64,000 nt of DNA from an uncultured Candidatus Actinomarina sp. (GTDB taxonomy: Bacteria > Actinomycetota > Acidimicrobiia > Actinomarinales > Actinomarinaceae): contig CACJUH010000003.1 in assembly GCA_902596545.1 (NCBI GenBank), forward strand, positions 109,790 through 173,789, written 5' to 3'. How positions within the stretch are numbered: position 1 is the first letter of the stretch; every line of letters starts with the position of its first letter. Under the pieces are notes generated by a model, which saw only the letters and a list, made by a program, of their open reading frames with translations, had not been told where the DNA came from and did no database searches. The position numbers were made by a program, and so were the translations under genes. Below are positions 1 through 8,365 of the stretch, piece after piece.

Positions 1-212
1 TTAGGATGTAGCGATCCAGGCATTCCAATTCCTACAGTGAATTCTGTAAAATCTGAAGAGATATCAGTAATTAATTTAAATACTGTATTGATTATTTCAA
101 CATAATTTTCTTTGGGTGAATCAACGCGTTTTCTTAAAAGTTCTTTTCCTGTTGATGAATCAAGTACAATACCTTCAATCTTTGTACCTCCCCAATCTAT
201 TCCAACTTTCAT
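1..212 (-). CDS. ROK-family sugar kinase, N-terminal part (cut by window edge)
   Basis: Only the first 70 codons are present; the 3' end runs off the left edge. The protein starts MKVGIDWGGTKIEG, the N-terminal phosphate-binding motif (DxGGTxxxG) of ROK kinases such as glucokinase, and reaches a second glycine-rich stretch (VGIGMPG) typical of the fold. ROK proteins that are repressors carry an N-terminal helix-turn-helix; none fits here because the motif starts at residue 5, so a kinase is favoured. It is the last visible gene of the sugar-importer operon, which suggests phosphorylation of the imported or released glucose. Substrate is an inference. Confidence 0.8.
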   Translation of the reverse strand, partial: MKVGIDWGGTKIEGIVLDSSTGKELLRKRVDSPKENYVEIINTVFKLITDISSDFTEFTVGIGMPGSLHP

Positions 213-213
213 G

Positions 214-789
214 TCATTTTCTCAATTCAAAATTTAGACTATATTTCTCTATATTACTATTGCCAATTTCTTCTATTTGATTTAATTTGTTTTGCTTCCA
301 AACATAAGGTGCATCGGGATACTCTCCAGCATAATCTGTTGCAACACCGACTAAGTAAATATCTCCATCAATAGTTTGTATATCAAAAAAACGAAGATAA
401 TAAAAATAGCTATCACATCTATCATCTTCACTTGTATTTATTTCACCAATAATTGTATTTTTGAAATTGTTTTTCTTTTCTAAAACTAAAGAAAACTCAC
501 CTGGACCAAATTTCTCCCAATTTGGGCCAATACAAACTCCTGTAAAATCATCCTCATAATCTTCCCTAAATTTCATATCAAATACCAAGTTGAATTTTTC
601 TATTTCTTCATCTGAAATTGGAAAAGATTGAACAGTAATTTTTACTTTATCTTTTGATAGGTATTCAATATTAATTGAAAGTTGAGACTCAATAGTGTTG
701 GTATCATCAGACTCAATTGTGTAGGAATAAGTAGTTAAGTTAGAACAAAAAATTAATAATAAAAATATTAGTAATTTACCGGGCTTCAA
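214..789 (-). CDS. hypothetical secreted protein, 191 aa
   Basis: The family is not recognised. The N-terminus has Lys residues, a hydrophobic stretch (residues 5-14) and a Cys at 15 followed by Ser, so it is exported and perhaps a lipoprotein with an atypical lipobox (Phe before Cys). The rest is acidic and polar, with two further cysteines. The start is TTG overlapping the stop of the upstream permease (TTGA), the only start that keeps the signal peptide. It sits between the permease and the ROK kinase, so it is co-transcribed with the sugar importer; a role in substrate capture is only a guess. Confidence 0.6.
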   Translation of the reverse strand: MKPGKLLIFLLLIFCSNLTTYSYTIESDDTNTIESQLSINIEYLSKDKVKITVQSFPISDEEIEKFNLVFDMKFREDYEDDFTGVCIGPNWEKFGPGEFSLVLEKKNNFKNTIIGEINTSEDDRCDSYFYYLRFFDIQTIDGDIYLVGVATDYAGEYPDAPYVWKQNKLNQIEEIGNSNIEKYSLNFELRK

Positions 790-1688
790 CCCTTTACGGC
801 TCCCCCGATTAATCCTCTAATGAAAAATCTCTGCAAACTGAAGAATACTGTTAAGGGAACAATCATAGATATTATTGCACCTGAGGTTCTAAGATGCCAT
901 GCTTCACCGTAGGCACCAACAGCAAGTTGAGATACATGGGATGTTACAACCAAATTTTCAGGTTTATAAACTCCTAGGAATACATTAGCAACAAGGAAAT
1001 CGTTATAAACCCATAAGAACTGAAATGTAGCAAAAGCAGCTATACCAGCTACTGAAAGAGGTAGAACTAACTTGAAAAAAGTTGTCATATTGCTGGCACC
1101 ATCAATCTTTGCAGATTCGATAACACTTCTTGGTAAACTCATCATAAAGTCTCTCAGTAAAAAAGTTGCTAGTGGCAAGCCAAAACCTGAATGAGCAAAC
1201 CACGTTGCCACAAATGTTCCATTAATGTCTAATGCAGGAATTATTGGAAGACCAAACACTTCTACACCACTCTTGAATAGTTGAACTAGTGGTATCAAAG
1301 ACATCTGCAAAGGAATAATCATCGATGCAACAACTAGAAGGAACAATGGTTCTTTGCCTCTGAATTCCATAAAAGCAAACGCATATGCAGCAAATGCGGC
1401 AATGGTGATTGGAATAATTGTAGATGGAATAGTTACAGCAAATGAATTATAAAATGATCTATCTAGATTATCAGCAAAGAAAATCTCAGAGTAATTTGCT
1501 AATGTCAACTCAGTCCATAATTTACCTGTATAAATAGCATCCCACCATGATTCTCTTTTAATTGCCTCGCCAGGCCTGAAAGAACTTAATACAAAACCAA
1601 ATACTGGAAATATCCAAGTAAAAGCAATCGTTATTAGAATTATTTTTGTAACAGGTTTGTCATACCACTTTTGAGTATTTCTGTTCAT
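786..1688 (-). CDS. sugar ABC transporter permease (MalG/AglG type)
   Basis: Inner-membrane permease of a carbohydrate ABC importer, 300 aa, with about six hydrophobic segments. The permease loop that docks on the ATPase is clear near residues 190-212 (ESAKIDGASN followed by KLVLPLS, the EAA motif). It overlaps the upstream partner permease by 4 nt, so the two are translationally coupled and probably form a heterodimer. No ATP-binding gene lies in the visible operon; a shared MsmK/MalK-type ATPase elsewhere is likely. Similarity to AglG (alpha-glucoside) is an impression from memory, not a search. Confidence 0.9.
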   Translation of the reverse strand: MNRNTQKWYDKPVTKIILITIAFTWIFPVFGFVLSSFRPGEAIKRESWWDAIYTGKLWTELTLANYSEIFFADNLDRSFYNSFAVTIPSTIIPITIAAFAAYAFAFMEFRGKEPLFLLVVASMIIPLQMSLIPLVQLFKSGVEVFGLPIIPALDINGTFVATWFAHSGFGLPLATFLLRDFMMSLPRSVIESAKIDGASNMTTFFKLVLPLSVAGIAAFATFQFLWVYNDFLVANVFLGVYKPENLVVTSHVSQLAVGAYGEAWHLRTSGAIISMIVPLTVFFSLQRFFIRGLIGGAVKG

Positions 1689-2920
1689 GATTGTGTATTT
1701 TCTCTTTCTCTAATAGCTGTACCAACGATAATTGGTAGAACGCAAACAAAGATTAAAACTGCAACTGTAGCTGATCTACCAAAATTTCTATACTTTGAAA
1801 ATTCATCTAACATTTTTACAGCAAGTAAATTTGTTTCTAGGTCTCCTCTGGTTGATACATAAATAATATCGAAGGCTTTCAGGACTGTAACAACCATGTA
1901 GGTTCCAACAACGATAATTGTACTTTTAATATATGGAATCACTATTGACATGAATACTCTCAGCTCTGATGCACCATCTATTTGTCCTGCTTCCATAATT
2001 TCTGCTGGTATTGCTTTAATTCCTGCTGAAAATACAACAGCTGCAAATCCTGTGAACATCCAGATCATAATGACCATTAGCAACATTGTATTTATAGGAA
2101 GATTGACCAAAATACTGCTCATAAAACCATCGGGATTTAAGTTTTGTGCAAAAGGTAAGTTTGTCATGTCTCTTTGCTGAAGCCATCCGATGGGTTTCAA
2201 ACAGTTAGGGTTGTCAAAACCGTTAAATACACCATCAATAATTCTATTATTCATACACTGGGTACCAAGACGGTCTACAGATACTCTTATTCCATTTATT
2301 ATTCCAATTTGAGTTAATGGAGGTGGCCTATACTCATAAATAAATTTAAATATTGCACTAGCTCCAACAGCAGATATCGCCATTGGCATAAAAACAATAG
2401 ACTTAAAGAATGCTTCACCTTTATTTAACCTGTCAGATAACCAACCCACAACTAACCCAATTAACAAAACAAAGAAAACAACAAAAACTAACCAAATTAT
2501 TTGATTTCTAATGGTTACCAGCATTTCTGGGTCAGAAAATGCCCATCTATAGTTTTCAAAACCAACAAAATCATTACTATATCTGTCTTTAAAGCTAATA
2601 TAAAAGGTTCTAATTGCCGGATAAAAAAGAAACAAAGCAATCATAAATAATGAAGGACCGGCAAACATTCTTGCTTCTAATGATTCTCTATTCTCTTTAG
2701 GTGATAATTTTATTATTTTGTCCATTCCTAGAAATAGTAAAAATACAAAAGTAGAACCAATAATAAGTGCAAAAACAACTAATAAATTTCTAGAAATTAT
2801 TTCTGTTAGTTCTCTGAATAAGATTGCTTGAAATAAAAACCAAATTAATGGAAAAAACCCTAATGCAAGCATTGAAATGCCAATCGATTTTAATTTTTCT
2901 TGCTGTTTTTGTTGCTTCAT
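1685..2920 (-). CDS. sugar ABC transporter permease (MalF/AglF type)
   Basis: First permease of the importer, 411 aa, long for the family because of an N-terminal pair of hydrophobic segments (about residues 14-65) and a loop of some 70 residues containing a Cys pair (near residues 222-240) before the last helices. The EAA loop reads EAGQIDGASE at about residues 313-322 and is followed by FMSIVIPYI. The insertion resembles the AglF subgroup of alpha-glucoside permeases. It follows the binding-protein gene after a 78-nt gap that holds a strong terminator hairpin, so it is probably expressed less than the binding protein. Confidence 0.9.
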   Translation of the reverse strand: MKQQKQQEKLKSIGISMLALGFFPLIWFLFQAILFRELTEIISRNLLVVFALIIGSTFVFLLFLGMDKIIKLSPKENRESLEARMFAGPSLFMIALFLFYPAIRTFYISFKDRYSNDFVGFENYRWAFSDPEMLVTIRNQIIWLVFVVFFVLLIGLVVGWLSDRLNKGEAFFKSIVFMPMAISAVGASAIFKFIYEYRPPPLTQIGIINGIRVSVDRLGTQCMNNRIIDGVFNGFDNPNCLKPIGWLQQRDMTNLPFAQNLNPDGFMSSILVNLPINTMLLMVIMIWMFTGFAAVVFSAGIKAIPAEIMEAGQIDGASELRVFMSIVIPYIKSTIIVVGTYMVVTVLKAFDIIYVSTRGDLETNLLAVKMLDEFSKYRNFGRSATVAVLIFVCVLPIIVGTAIRERENTQS

Positions 2921-2948
2921 TCCAATTGTTTTATTTTAGCTTATAAAA

Positions 2949-2975
2949 GATAGCCACCCAAATAGGGTGGCTATC
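2949..2975 (-). terminator. intrinsic terminator/attenuator between binding protein and permease
   Basis: A perfect 11-bp inverted repeat (GATAGCCACCC, loop of 5, GGGTGGCTATC) lies between the binding-protein stop and the permease start. Read on the minus strand the hairpin is followed directly by TTTTATAA, the shape of a Rho-independent terminator. In binding-protein operons such internal terminators usually allow partial read-through, giving an excess of binding protein over permease. Confidence 0.85.
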
Positions 2976-2998
2976 AATTTACTTAAAAAAGCCCTGGT

Positions 2999-4297
2999 TT
3001 ATGGCCAAGATTTTTCGATAGTGTCTAATGCAGTATCAATATATCCTGGACCTTCAACAGCTAAGTTCATCATTTCTTTCCAGAATGAACCAGCACCAAC
3101 CTCTGGTGGCATTAAGTCAGACGCATCAAATCTGAATGAGTTTGCACTTAATGCTGCAGCGATTGTATCTCCAAGAATTTTGTTGATTGGAGCTGCATAC
3201 AATGATGTATCAAAACCAGTGTGTGCACTTAATCTTGCATTGTCTGGTCTAATAGCTACATTATTGTAGAATTCTGCACTTAACATATATTCAGCAACAG
3301 CTTTTGTTGCATCTCTATCATTAAATGCACCCCACATGTCACCACCACCTAAAGCAGCAGCTGGTAATGATGGGTCAATTGAAGGGAATGGGAATACAGT
3401 TGTAATTGTACCCGCTCCTTCTTTTTCACCTTCTGGCCAGAATCCTGTAATGAAGGATGCTTGCCTATGCATGAAACAACCTGGGTTGCCATTTGCATCT
3501 TTTGAGAACATAGGATCTTGCGCGTTACCGAAGTAAGTTGAGACGATAGCATCTGTACCACCTACAACATAACCTTCTGTATGCATGATTGTGCTCAAAA
3601 GGGTTGCAGCGTTTTTAACAATTGGATCATTGAAAGGCATTTCATGACTTACCCACTTATCGTAGGACTCAACACCGTCTCCGGTTCTTAGCATGATGTC
3701 TTCCATCCAGTCAGTTGCTAACCAACCTGATGCACCGTTTGAGTACATACCGAAACAGAATGGATTCATTCCGTCAGCAACAATTTGATCTGCAAGTGCA
3801 ATCATCTCGTCCCAAGTAGTTGGAACAGTATATCCTCTTGCGTCAAATTCTGCAGGTTGATACCAAACAATACTCTTGAGGTTAGCTGCATTAGCTCCAC
3901 CATAGATAACACCATCAACTGTTCCCAATCCTACAAGATAGGATGAGAAATCACTTTGATACTGATCTAAATCAATGTCTAGATCACCCAAAGGTGTAAG
4001 GTATCCTCTATTAGCGGCATCGACAACAGCTCCTGGCTGTGGCCATAATGCGAAGTCAGGTGTGTCACCAGACTCCATTTGAATTTGAATTTCTTGCTCA
4101 AAGTTGTCAGAACCTTGATAGGAAACAATAATTCCAGTTTCCTCTGTGAATGGTTCAAACGCAGCTCTAAATCCATCTTGATCGGAACCGATCAATGCAC
4201 CTGTGATTGTGACTTCTTCGCCTTCAAGGCTTCCGCCACCACAAGCTCCAAGAATTAGAGTTAAGAGTAAGAAACTAACCAATAATGGTTTCTTCAT
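2999..4297 (-). CDS. sugar ABC transporter substrate-binding lipoprotein (AglE-like)
   Basis: Extracellular solute-binding protein of the importer, 432 aa, normal length for the MalE/AglE group (family 1 SBP). The signal peptide ends in a good lipobox (LILGAC, Cys19), followed by Gly-rich residues, so it is a lipid-anchored surface protein. The mature part has the open alpha/beta pattern of the family, for example the segment near residue 150 (WYQPAEFDARGYTVPTTWDE), which is typical of sugar-binding members. It is the first gene of the operon with a purine-rich ribosome site (AAAGGGGA) just upstream of ATG. Alpha-glucosides are the probable ligands, by analogy only. Confidence 0.92.
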   Translation of the reverse strand: MKKPLLVSFLLLTLILGACGGGSLEGEEVTITGALIGSDQDGFRAAFEPFTEETGIIVSYQGSDNFEQEIQIQMESGDTPDFALWPQPGAVVDAANRGYLTPLGDLDIDLDQYQSDFSSYLVGLGTVDGVIYGGANAANLKSIVWYQPAEFDARGYTVPTTWDEMIALADQIVADGMNPFCFGMYSNGASGWLATDWMEDIMLRTGDGVESYDKWVSHEMPFNDPIVKNAATLLSTIMHTEGYVVGGTDAIVSTYFGNAQDPMFSKDANGNPGCFMHRQASFITGFWPEGEKEGAGTITTVFPFPSIDPSLPAAALGGGDMWGAFNDRDATKAVAEYMLSAEFYNNVAIRPDNARLSAHTGFDTSLYAAPINKILGDTIAAALSANSFRFDASDLMPPEVGAGSFWKEMMNLAVEGPGYIDTALDTIEKSWP

Positions 4298-4310
4298 TTT
4301 TCCCCTTTGT

Positions 4311-4326
4311 GTATACGTACGTATGC
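4311..4326. promoter_or_regulatory. palindromic candidate operator upstream of the sugar importer
   Basis: A perfect 12-bp palindrome (ATACGTACGTAT, 4313-4324), extended to 16 bp with one mismatched pair, lies 14 nt upstream of the binding-protein start. Its position and the central CG are consistent with an operator for a LacI-like or other dimeric repressor. Its outer edge overlaps a second inverted repeat. No regulator gene is visible nearby, so the factor is unknown. Confidence 0.45.
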
Positions 4327-4347
4327 TAAAAATAAGGAATTTTTAGC
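4325..4347. promoter_or_regulatory. AT-rich inverted repeat in the sugar-importer leader
   Basis: GCTAAAAAT, a 5-nt spacer and ATTTTTAGC form a perfect 9-bp inverted repeat upstream of the binding-protein gene, sharing two bases with the adjacent palindrome. On the plus strand it is followed by TTTTT, so it could end antisense transcripts; on the minus strand it could be part of the promoter or a leader hairpin. The role is unresolved. Confidence 0.35.
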
Positions 4348-4434
4348 TTTTTCCATTTTATTTATATTTTTCGAAAATTACACATCAAAATAAAAAAAAT
4401 TAGGTTGGGTTGAATATTTTTTAGTTAATTATGT

Positions 4435-4518
4435 GCCCGGGGGGGGGACTCGAACCCCCACATCCTTTCGAATAACGGATTTTAAGTCCGTCGCGTCTAC
4501 CAATTCCGCCACCCGGGC
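4435..4518 (-). tRNA. tRNA-Leu (anticodon TAA)
   Basis: Read on the minus strand, an 84-nt class II tRNA: acceptor stem GCCCGGG/CCCGGGC, D-arm with TGGTAGACGC, anticodon loop ACTTAAAAT giving anticodon TAA, a long variable arm, and T-arm GGGTTCGAGTCCC. The long variable arm and the A after the anticodon fit leucine. CCA is not encoded. It stands alone between the sugar operon and ppx. Confidence 0.96.
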
Positions 4519-4529
4519 TAATATCTAAT

Positions 4530-5429
4530 CTAGTATTTTTTGAGTATTAGACCCTCTAAAATATCGTTCTTTGAAATTATAATTGGAGAATTACTGTAGT
4601 TGCTAAGAATTATTTCTAATAAAAATATCCCAGAAGTAATAGTTGAGGCTCTTTTAGGATCGATCCCTCTAAATTTTGTGATAATTTCTGCTTCAGTCAT
4701 TTTTAATATTCTTTTATTTATTTCTTGAACATTATCAGTATCAATTTTAATTTCATGCAGCTCTTCTTCATTAAAATTTTGTTGATCTAGAAATATTGAT
4801 GCTAGAGAAAGCGCTGTGCCTGATACCCCAATCACATTTTTTTTATCTTTAATATCTAACTGAGATAGTTCTGTTTCAATTTTTAGTTTTGCTTCATCAA
4901 TTAATTCTTGACCAATAGGAAGGTTTGAAAAGTATTTTTCAGATAATGTTACTACGCCTAAATTAAGCGACTTTGATATAATTTTATTCTCAAACTCATA
5001 AATAAATTCAGTGCTTCTTCCACCAATATCAATAATCAAAAAATTTTCAGTATTTTCTATAAAATGCAGTACGCCAATGCTTGTTGTAATTCCCTCTTCA
5101 TGACCAGATAAAACTTCAACTTCAAAGTCATATTTTCTTTTAATATTTTCAATTATTTCCTCAGCATTTTTTGCATCTCTTAGTGCAGCTGTACCAACAA
5201 CAAAAACATCCTCAACATCGTTTTCAGTCAACAATTTTTTAAAATTTCTTAAAGCAGAATTTACTCTTTTGAATGCCTCTGTTGAAATTACTCCTGTTTG
5301 CTCAATTTTTTCGGACATTTTTGTAACAATATGCATTCGAGTCAATACATTAAGCCCCTGGTCATTAACCTCTGCAATTAAAAGTCTTGTGGAGTTTGAT
5401 CCAAGATCAATAGAGGCAAGCTTTACCAT
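4530..5429 (-). CDS. ppx: Ppx/GppA-family exopolyphosphatase
   Basis: Hydrolyses terminal phosphate from polyphosphate (or pppGpp in the GppA branch). The 299-aa length matches the short two-domain actinobacterial Ppx, lacking the C-terminal HD-like region of the E. coli enzyme. The ASKHA ATP-grasping motifs are present: DLGSNSTRLLIAE at residues 8-20 and IDIGGRSTEF at about 133-142, where the family has GGGS/T; here the second Gly-Gly-Gly is IGGR, a small variation. It overlaps the DUF501 gene by 7 nt. The eno - ftsB - DUF501 - ppx order is conserved in Actinobacteria. Confidence 0.9.
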   Translation of the reverse strand: MVKLASIDLGSNSTRLLIAEVNDQGLNVLTRMHIVTKMSEKIEQTGVISTEAFKRVNSALRNFKKLLTENDVEDVFVVGTAALRDAKNAEEIIENIKRKYDFEVEVLSGHEEGITTSIGVLHFIENTENFLIIDIGGRSTEFIYEFENKIISKSLNLGVVTLSEKYFSNLPIGQELIDEAKLKIETELSQLDIKDKKNVIGVSGTALSLASIFLDQQNFNEEELHEIKIDTDNVQEINKRILKMTEAEIITKFRGIDPKRASTITSGIFLLEIILSNYSNSPIIISKNDILEGLILKKY

Positions 5430-5953
5430 TCAACTTTCCATTCGGGGTTTTTTTGAAAATTATTTTCGTCAATACATGGTTCTTCGCAGTTAAATAGGCC
5501 TATTGATTCTACGACAATTTTCCCAATAGGATTTTTTCCTGTTGAGATTTCATCTGCTGTATGGGAATGTAAGCATTTGATTGATTCTGTAGCTCCGCCA
5601 ACACCTCCTGTTGGTAAATGTTCGTTTGATTGATCATGAGAGTTCTCTCTTTCTTGCTGATAACTAACCTGGCGTTCACTCCATGCTGCTTTAAGTTTTA
5701 AATTATTAAGAATTTCATTATCCAACTCAGCTATTAAGCCTTGTGATTCTAAAGACCCTATTTTTTTGTTATACATTGGACAAGTTAACCAGTAGGTAGT
5801 TGGAAAAGGAGTACCATCATCCAAGTTGGGCGGAACTTTAATTGCTGCTGGTAAGTTTAAATGACATCTTGATGAAACTGTAACATCGCTTCTTAAGCTT
5901 CTATTAATTTGAGCTTCGACAATTTTTTTGTCTTTATCCACCTTCTTGACCAA
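5423..5953 (-). CDS. DUF501 domain protein
   Basis: Family of unknown function, found in Actinobacteria next to ftsB and ppx. The 176-aa protein carries the conserved core near residues 25-60 (SRCHLNLPAAIKVPPNL, then DDGTPFPTTYWLTCP) and cysteines and histidines later (KCLHSHTADE, EEPCIDEN), which suggest metal binding. The listed start is TTG; a GTG four codons later (5941) is an alternative. It overlaps ftsB by 20 nt. The physical link suggests a link to cell division or polyphosphate, but nothing more specific can be said. Confidence 0.85.
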   Translation of the reverse strand: MVKKVDKDKKIVEAQINRSLRSDVTVSSRCHLNLPAAIKVPPNLDDGTPFPTTYWLTCPMYNKKIGSLESQGLIAELDNEILNNLKLKAAWSERQVSYQQERENSHDQSNEHLPTGGVGGATESIKCLHSHTADEISTGKNPIGKIVVESIGLFNCEEPCIDENNFQKNPEWKVEW

Positions 5954-6326
5954 CTATAAATTCAACAACATATTCAAAAACAGATTTGGATCTATCACTG
6001 TTCATTACTTCTTCTATTGGAGTGACCGGTTCTGGAATATCGTAAACATAAAGAATCTCTCCCTCTTTACCGTATCCTCTCTCTCTTAAAACAAGTTCTA
6101 GCTTTTCTGGATCGTCTAAATCTGATATTTGTCTATTCCATTCCTCAATTTGATTTTCAATAATTTGTTTTTCTAACTTATTTTTCTCAATTTCTTTTTC
6201 TAAATCTACATATGAATTGTAAGTTGTTTGTACATTGTCGAAAAAAAAGATTAAAAAAGACACAACAAAAGCAATGACTAAAACACGTGTAAGTACGTTA
6301 TTACCTGTTCTTTTTAAAGTTCCCAT
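5934..6326 (-). CDS. ftsB: FtsB/DivIC septum formation initiator
   Basis: Small bitopic divisome protein, 130 aa: one transmembrane segment (about residues 14-27), then a coiled coil (about 33-70, rich in Glu/Lys/Ile), then the short motif LRERGYGKEGEILYVY that corresponds to the membrane-distal FtsB motif before the C-terminal tail. It links FtsL and FtsQ in the septal wall synthesis machinery. It overlaps enolase by 13 nt, the usual actinobacterial arrangement. Confidence 0.88.
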   Translation of the reverse strand: MGTLKRTGNNVLTRVLVIAFVVSFLIFFFDNVQTTYNSYVDLEKEIEKNKLEKQIIENQIEEWNRQISDLDDPEKLELVLRERGYGKEGEILYVYDIPEPVTPIEEVMNSDRSKSVFEYVVEFIVGQEGG

Positions 6327-7582
6327 TTTTTATTATTAAAATTCTCAAATCCTACATGTTCTGCGATTCTTAAAAGTTCATTATATTTTGCAGTTCTTTC
6401 TCCTCTAGCAGGTGCCCCTGTTTTGATTTGCCCACTTGAGGTTCCAACAACTAGGTGACTAATAAAAGAATCCTCTGTTTCTCCAGATCGGTGGGAAACC
6501 ATGCTTGTGTAATTGTTCTTATTTGCTAGTTTCATTGCTTCAATAGTCTCTGTAACACTCCCAACTTGATTAACCTTTATCAAGATTGAATTTGCACATC
6601 CTTCATTAATTCCTTTTTGTAAAATTTTCTCCTGTGTGACAAAAAGATCATCGCCAACAAGTTGTACATTTTCACCAATTTTGGACGTCAAATACTTCCA
6701 ACCTTCCCAGTCATCTTCAGCTAAACCGTCTTCTATAGATACAATCGGATATAAATTAGACAACTCTATTAAATAATCTGACATTTCAGTATTGGATAAG
6801 GCATTTCCTTCAATAATATATTTGTCATCTTTAAAAAACTCTGTAGATGCTGCATCAAGAGCAAGAGAGATTTGTTCTCCAGGCTTGTACCCTGATTCTG
6901 CAATTGACATCATTATTTCATCTAAAACTTCTTTACTTGATGAGAAGTTTGGTGCAAAACCACCTTCATCCCCGACATTTGTAGCTAATCCATTATCTTT
7001 GAGTCTTTTTTTAAGTGTATGATAAACCTCAACGCCAGATCTAAGTGCATCATCAAATTTTTCAAAACCGTGAGGTACAATCATAAATTCTTGAATATCA
7101 ACTGAGTTATCCGCATGCGCTCCGCCATTTAAAATATTCATAAATGGAACTGGAAGGGATGGATCTCCATAAATATTTGGTATCAATTCATATACATATT
7201 TTTGAACTGATTTGCTATGAGCAACTAAGTTTGCCATTGAAACTGCAAGTATTGAATTAGCACCAAGACTACTTTTATTTGGTGTTTCATCAAGTTGAAT
7301 TAAAGTAGAGTCTATCTTTTGTTGATCTGCAGCATTTTGACCAATTAAAGCCTCCGAGATAACTTTATTGACATTTTCGACTGCCTTAGTTACTCCTTTT
7401 CCGTTAAACTCTTTTGAATTATCTCTTAATTCATGTGCTTCTAGAGTGCCTGTTGAGGCACCCGAAGGGACAGCGGCTCTTCCCCATGAGCCATCATCCA
7501 AAGTAATTTCAACTTCAACTGTAGGATTAGCTCTTGAATCTAGGACATACCTAGCGAAAACGTTAGTAATTTTATTATTCAT
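6314..7582 (-). CDS. eno: enolase
   Basis: Converts 2-phosphoglycerate to phosphoenolpyruvate; cytosolic. The 422-aa length is standard. Visible motifs: the N-terminal ARYVLDSRANPTVEVE, the catalytic-loop region GAHADNSVDIQEFMI (about 153-167), GDEGGFAPN (about 205), the Mg ligands SIEDGL and GDDLFVT (about 286 and 312), and the signature ILIKVNQVGSVTET (about 333), then SHRSGETED. It is probably first to be translated in the eno - ftsB - DUF501 - ppx block. Confidence 0.98.
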   Translation of the reverse strand: MNNKITNVFARYVLDSRANPTVEVEITLDDGSWGRAAVPSGASTGTLEAHELRDNSKEFNGKGVTKAVENVNKVISEALIGQNAADQQKIDSTLIQLDETPNKSSLGANSILAVSMANLVAHSKSVQKYVYELIPNIYGDPSLPVPFMNILNGGAHADNSVDIQEFMIVPHGFEKFDDALRSGVEVYHTLKKRLKDNGLATNVGDEGGFAPNFSSSKEVLDEIMMSIAESGYKPGEQISLALDAASTEFFKDDKYIIEGNALSNTEMSDYLIELSNLYPIVSIEDGLAEDDWEGWKYLTSKIGENVQLVGDDLFVTQEKILQKGINEGCANSILIKVNQVGSVTETIEAMKLANKNNYTSMVSHRSGETEDSFISHLVVGTSSGQIKTGAPARGERTAKYNELLRIAEHVGFENFNNKKWEL

Positions 7583-7622
7583 AACCCTGTTACTTAAAAT
7601 TTAGCAGAAAAAGGATAGTTTG

Positions 7623-8363
7623 TTACTTTAATTGACTTTTCTTAGCTTCTTCCCAAAGTGTTTCTATATCAATACTCGGATCTGCATTTTTCTCAACATA
7701 TTTTGCACGCTCAATAAATCTCTGAGTTGATTTATTAAGTTGTATTTCTGGATCTGCCTCAAGATATCTGCAGATATTTACCACTGAAAATAAAATATCT
7801 CCTATTTCACTTTTTCTATCTTCATCATTTTTTGCATCTTTTAATTCTTCTACTTCAGATAATAAATCCTGCAATGCTTCCTGATAGTTTGTGTACGTTA
7901 AATCTAGTTTTTTTGCTTTACGCTGTGTTTTAAATGCTTTGGTTATAGATGGTAATTTTTGATCAATATCATCAAATATGGAGTCTGAGGTTTCCTGCTT
8001 TTTGATTTCCTCCCATTGTTTTTCAACATCTTCAGCACTTTCTAATTCTACGTCCCCAAAAACATGTGGATGTCGTTTAATAAGTTTTTCCTGTAAGTTA
8101 GTGACTACATCTACAATAGAAAAATATTTGTTTTCCTCTGCAATTTTTGAATGTAAAAGGATTTGTAATAATAAATCACCTAACTCTTCATTCAACATAT
8201 CGTGATTCGCAGGATTAGTTTGCATAGCTGCAAGTGCATCAAGAAGTTCATATGCTTCCTCAATTAAATGCTTTGCCAAAGATTCGTGAGTCTGCTCTCT
8301 ATCCCACGGACATTCTTTTCGCAATCGTGAAATAATGTCAACTAAATCATCGAATTCTTTCAT
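7623..8363 (-). CDS. mazG: MazG nucleoside triphosphate pyrophosphohydrolase
   Basis: Hydrolyses (d)NTPs to NMP and pyrophosphate, cleaning the nucleotide pool. The protein has two MazG repeats, as in E. coli: the first with RLRKECPWDREQTHESL and EEAYELLDAL then EELGDLLLQILLHSKIA (residues 10-70), the second with the EVEELKD and EIGDILFSVVN pair near 165-195. I chose the ATG at 8363; a TTG two codons upstream (8369) overlapping the mfd stop is possible. It follows mfd directly, so the two form a genome-maintenance pair. Confidence 0.93.
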   Translation of the reverse strand: MKEFDDLVDIISRLRKECPWDREQTHESLAKHLIEEAYELLDALAAMQTNPANHDMLNEELGDLLLQILLHSKIAEENKYFSIVDVVTNLQEKLIKRHPHVFGDVELESAEDVEKQWEEIKKQETSDSIFDDIDQKLPSITKAFKTQRKAKKLDLTYTNYQEALQDLLSEVEELKDAKNDEDRKSEIGDILFSVVNICRYLEADPEIQLNKSTQRFIERAKYVEKNADPSIDIETLWEEAKKSQLK

Positions 8364-8365
8364 AA

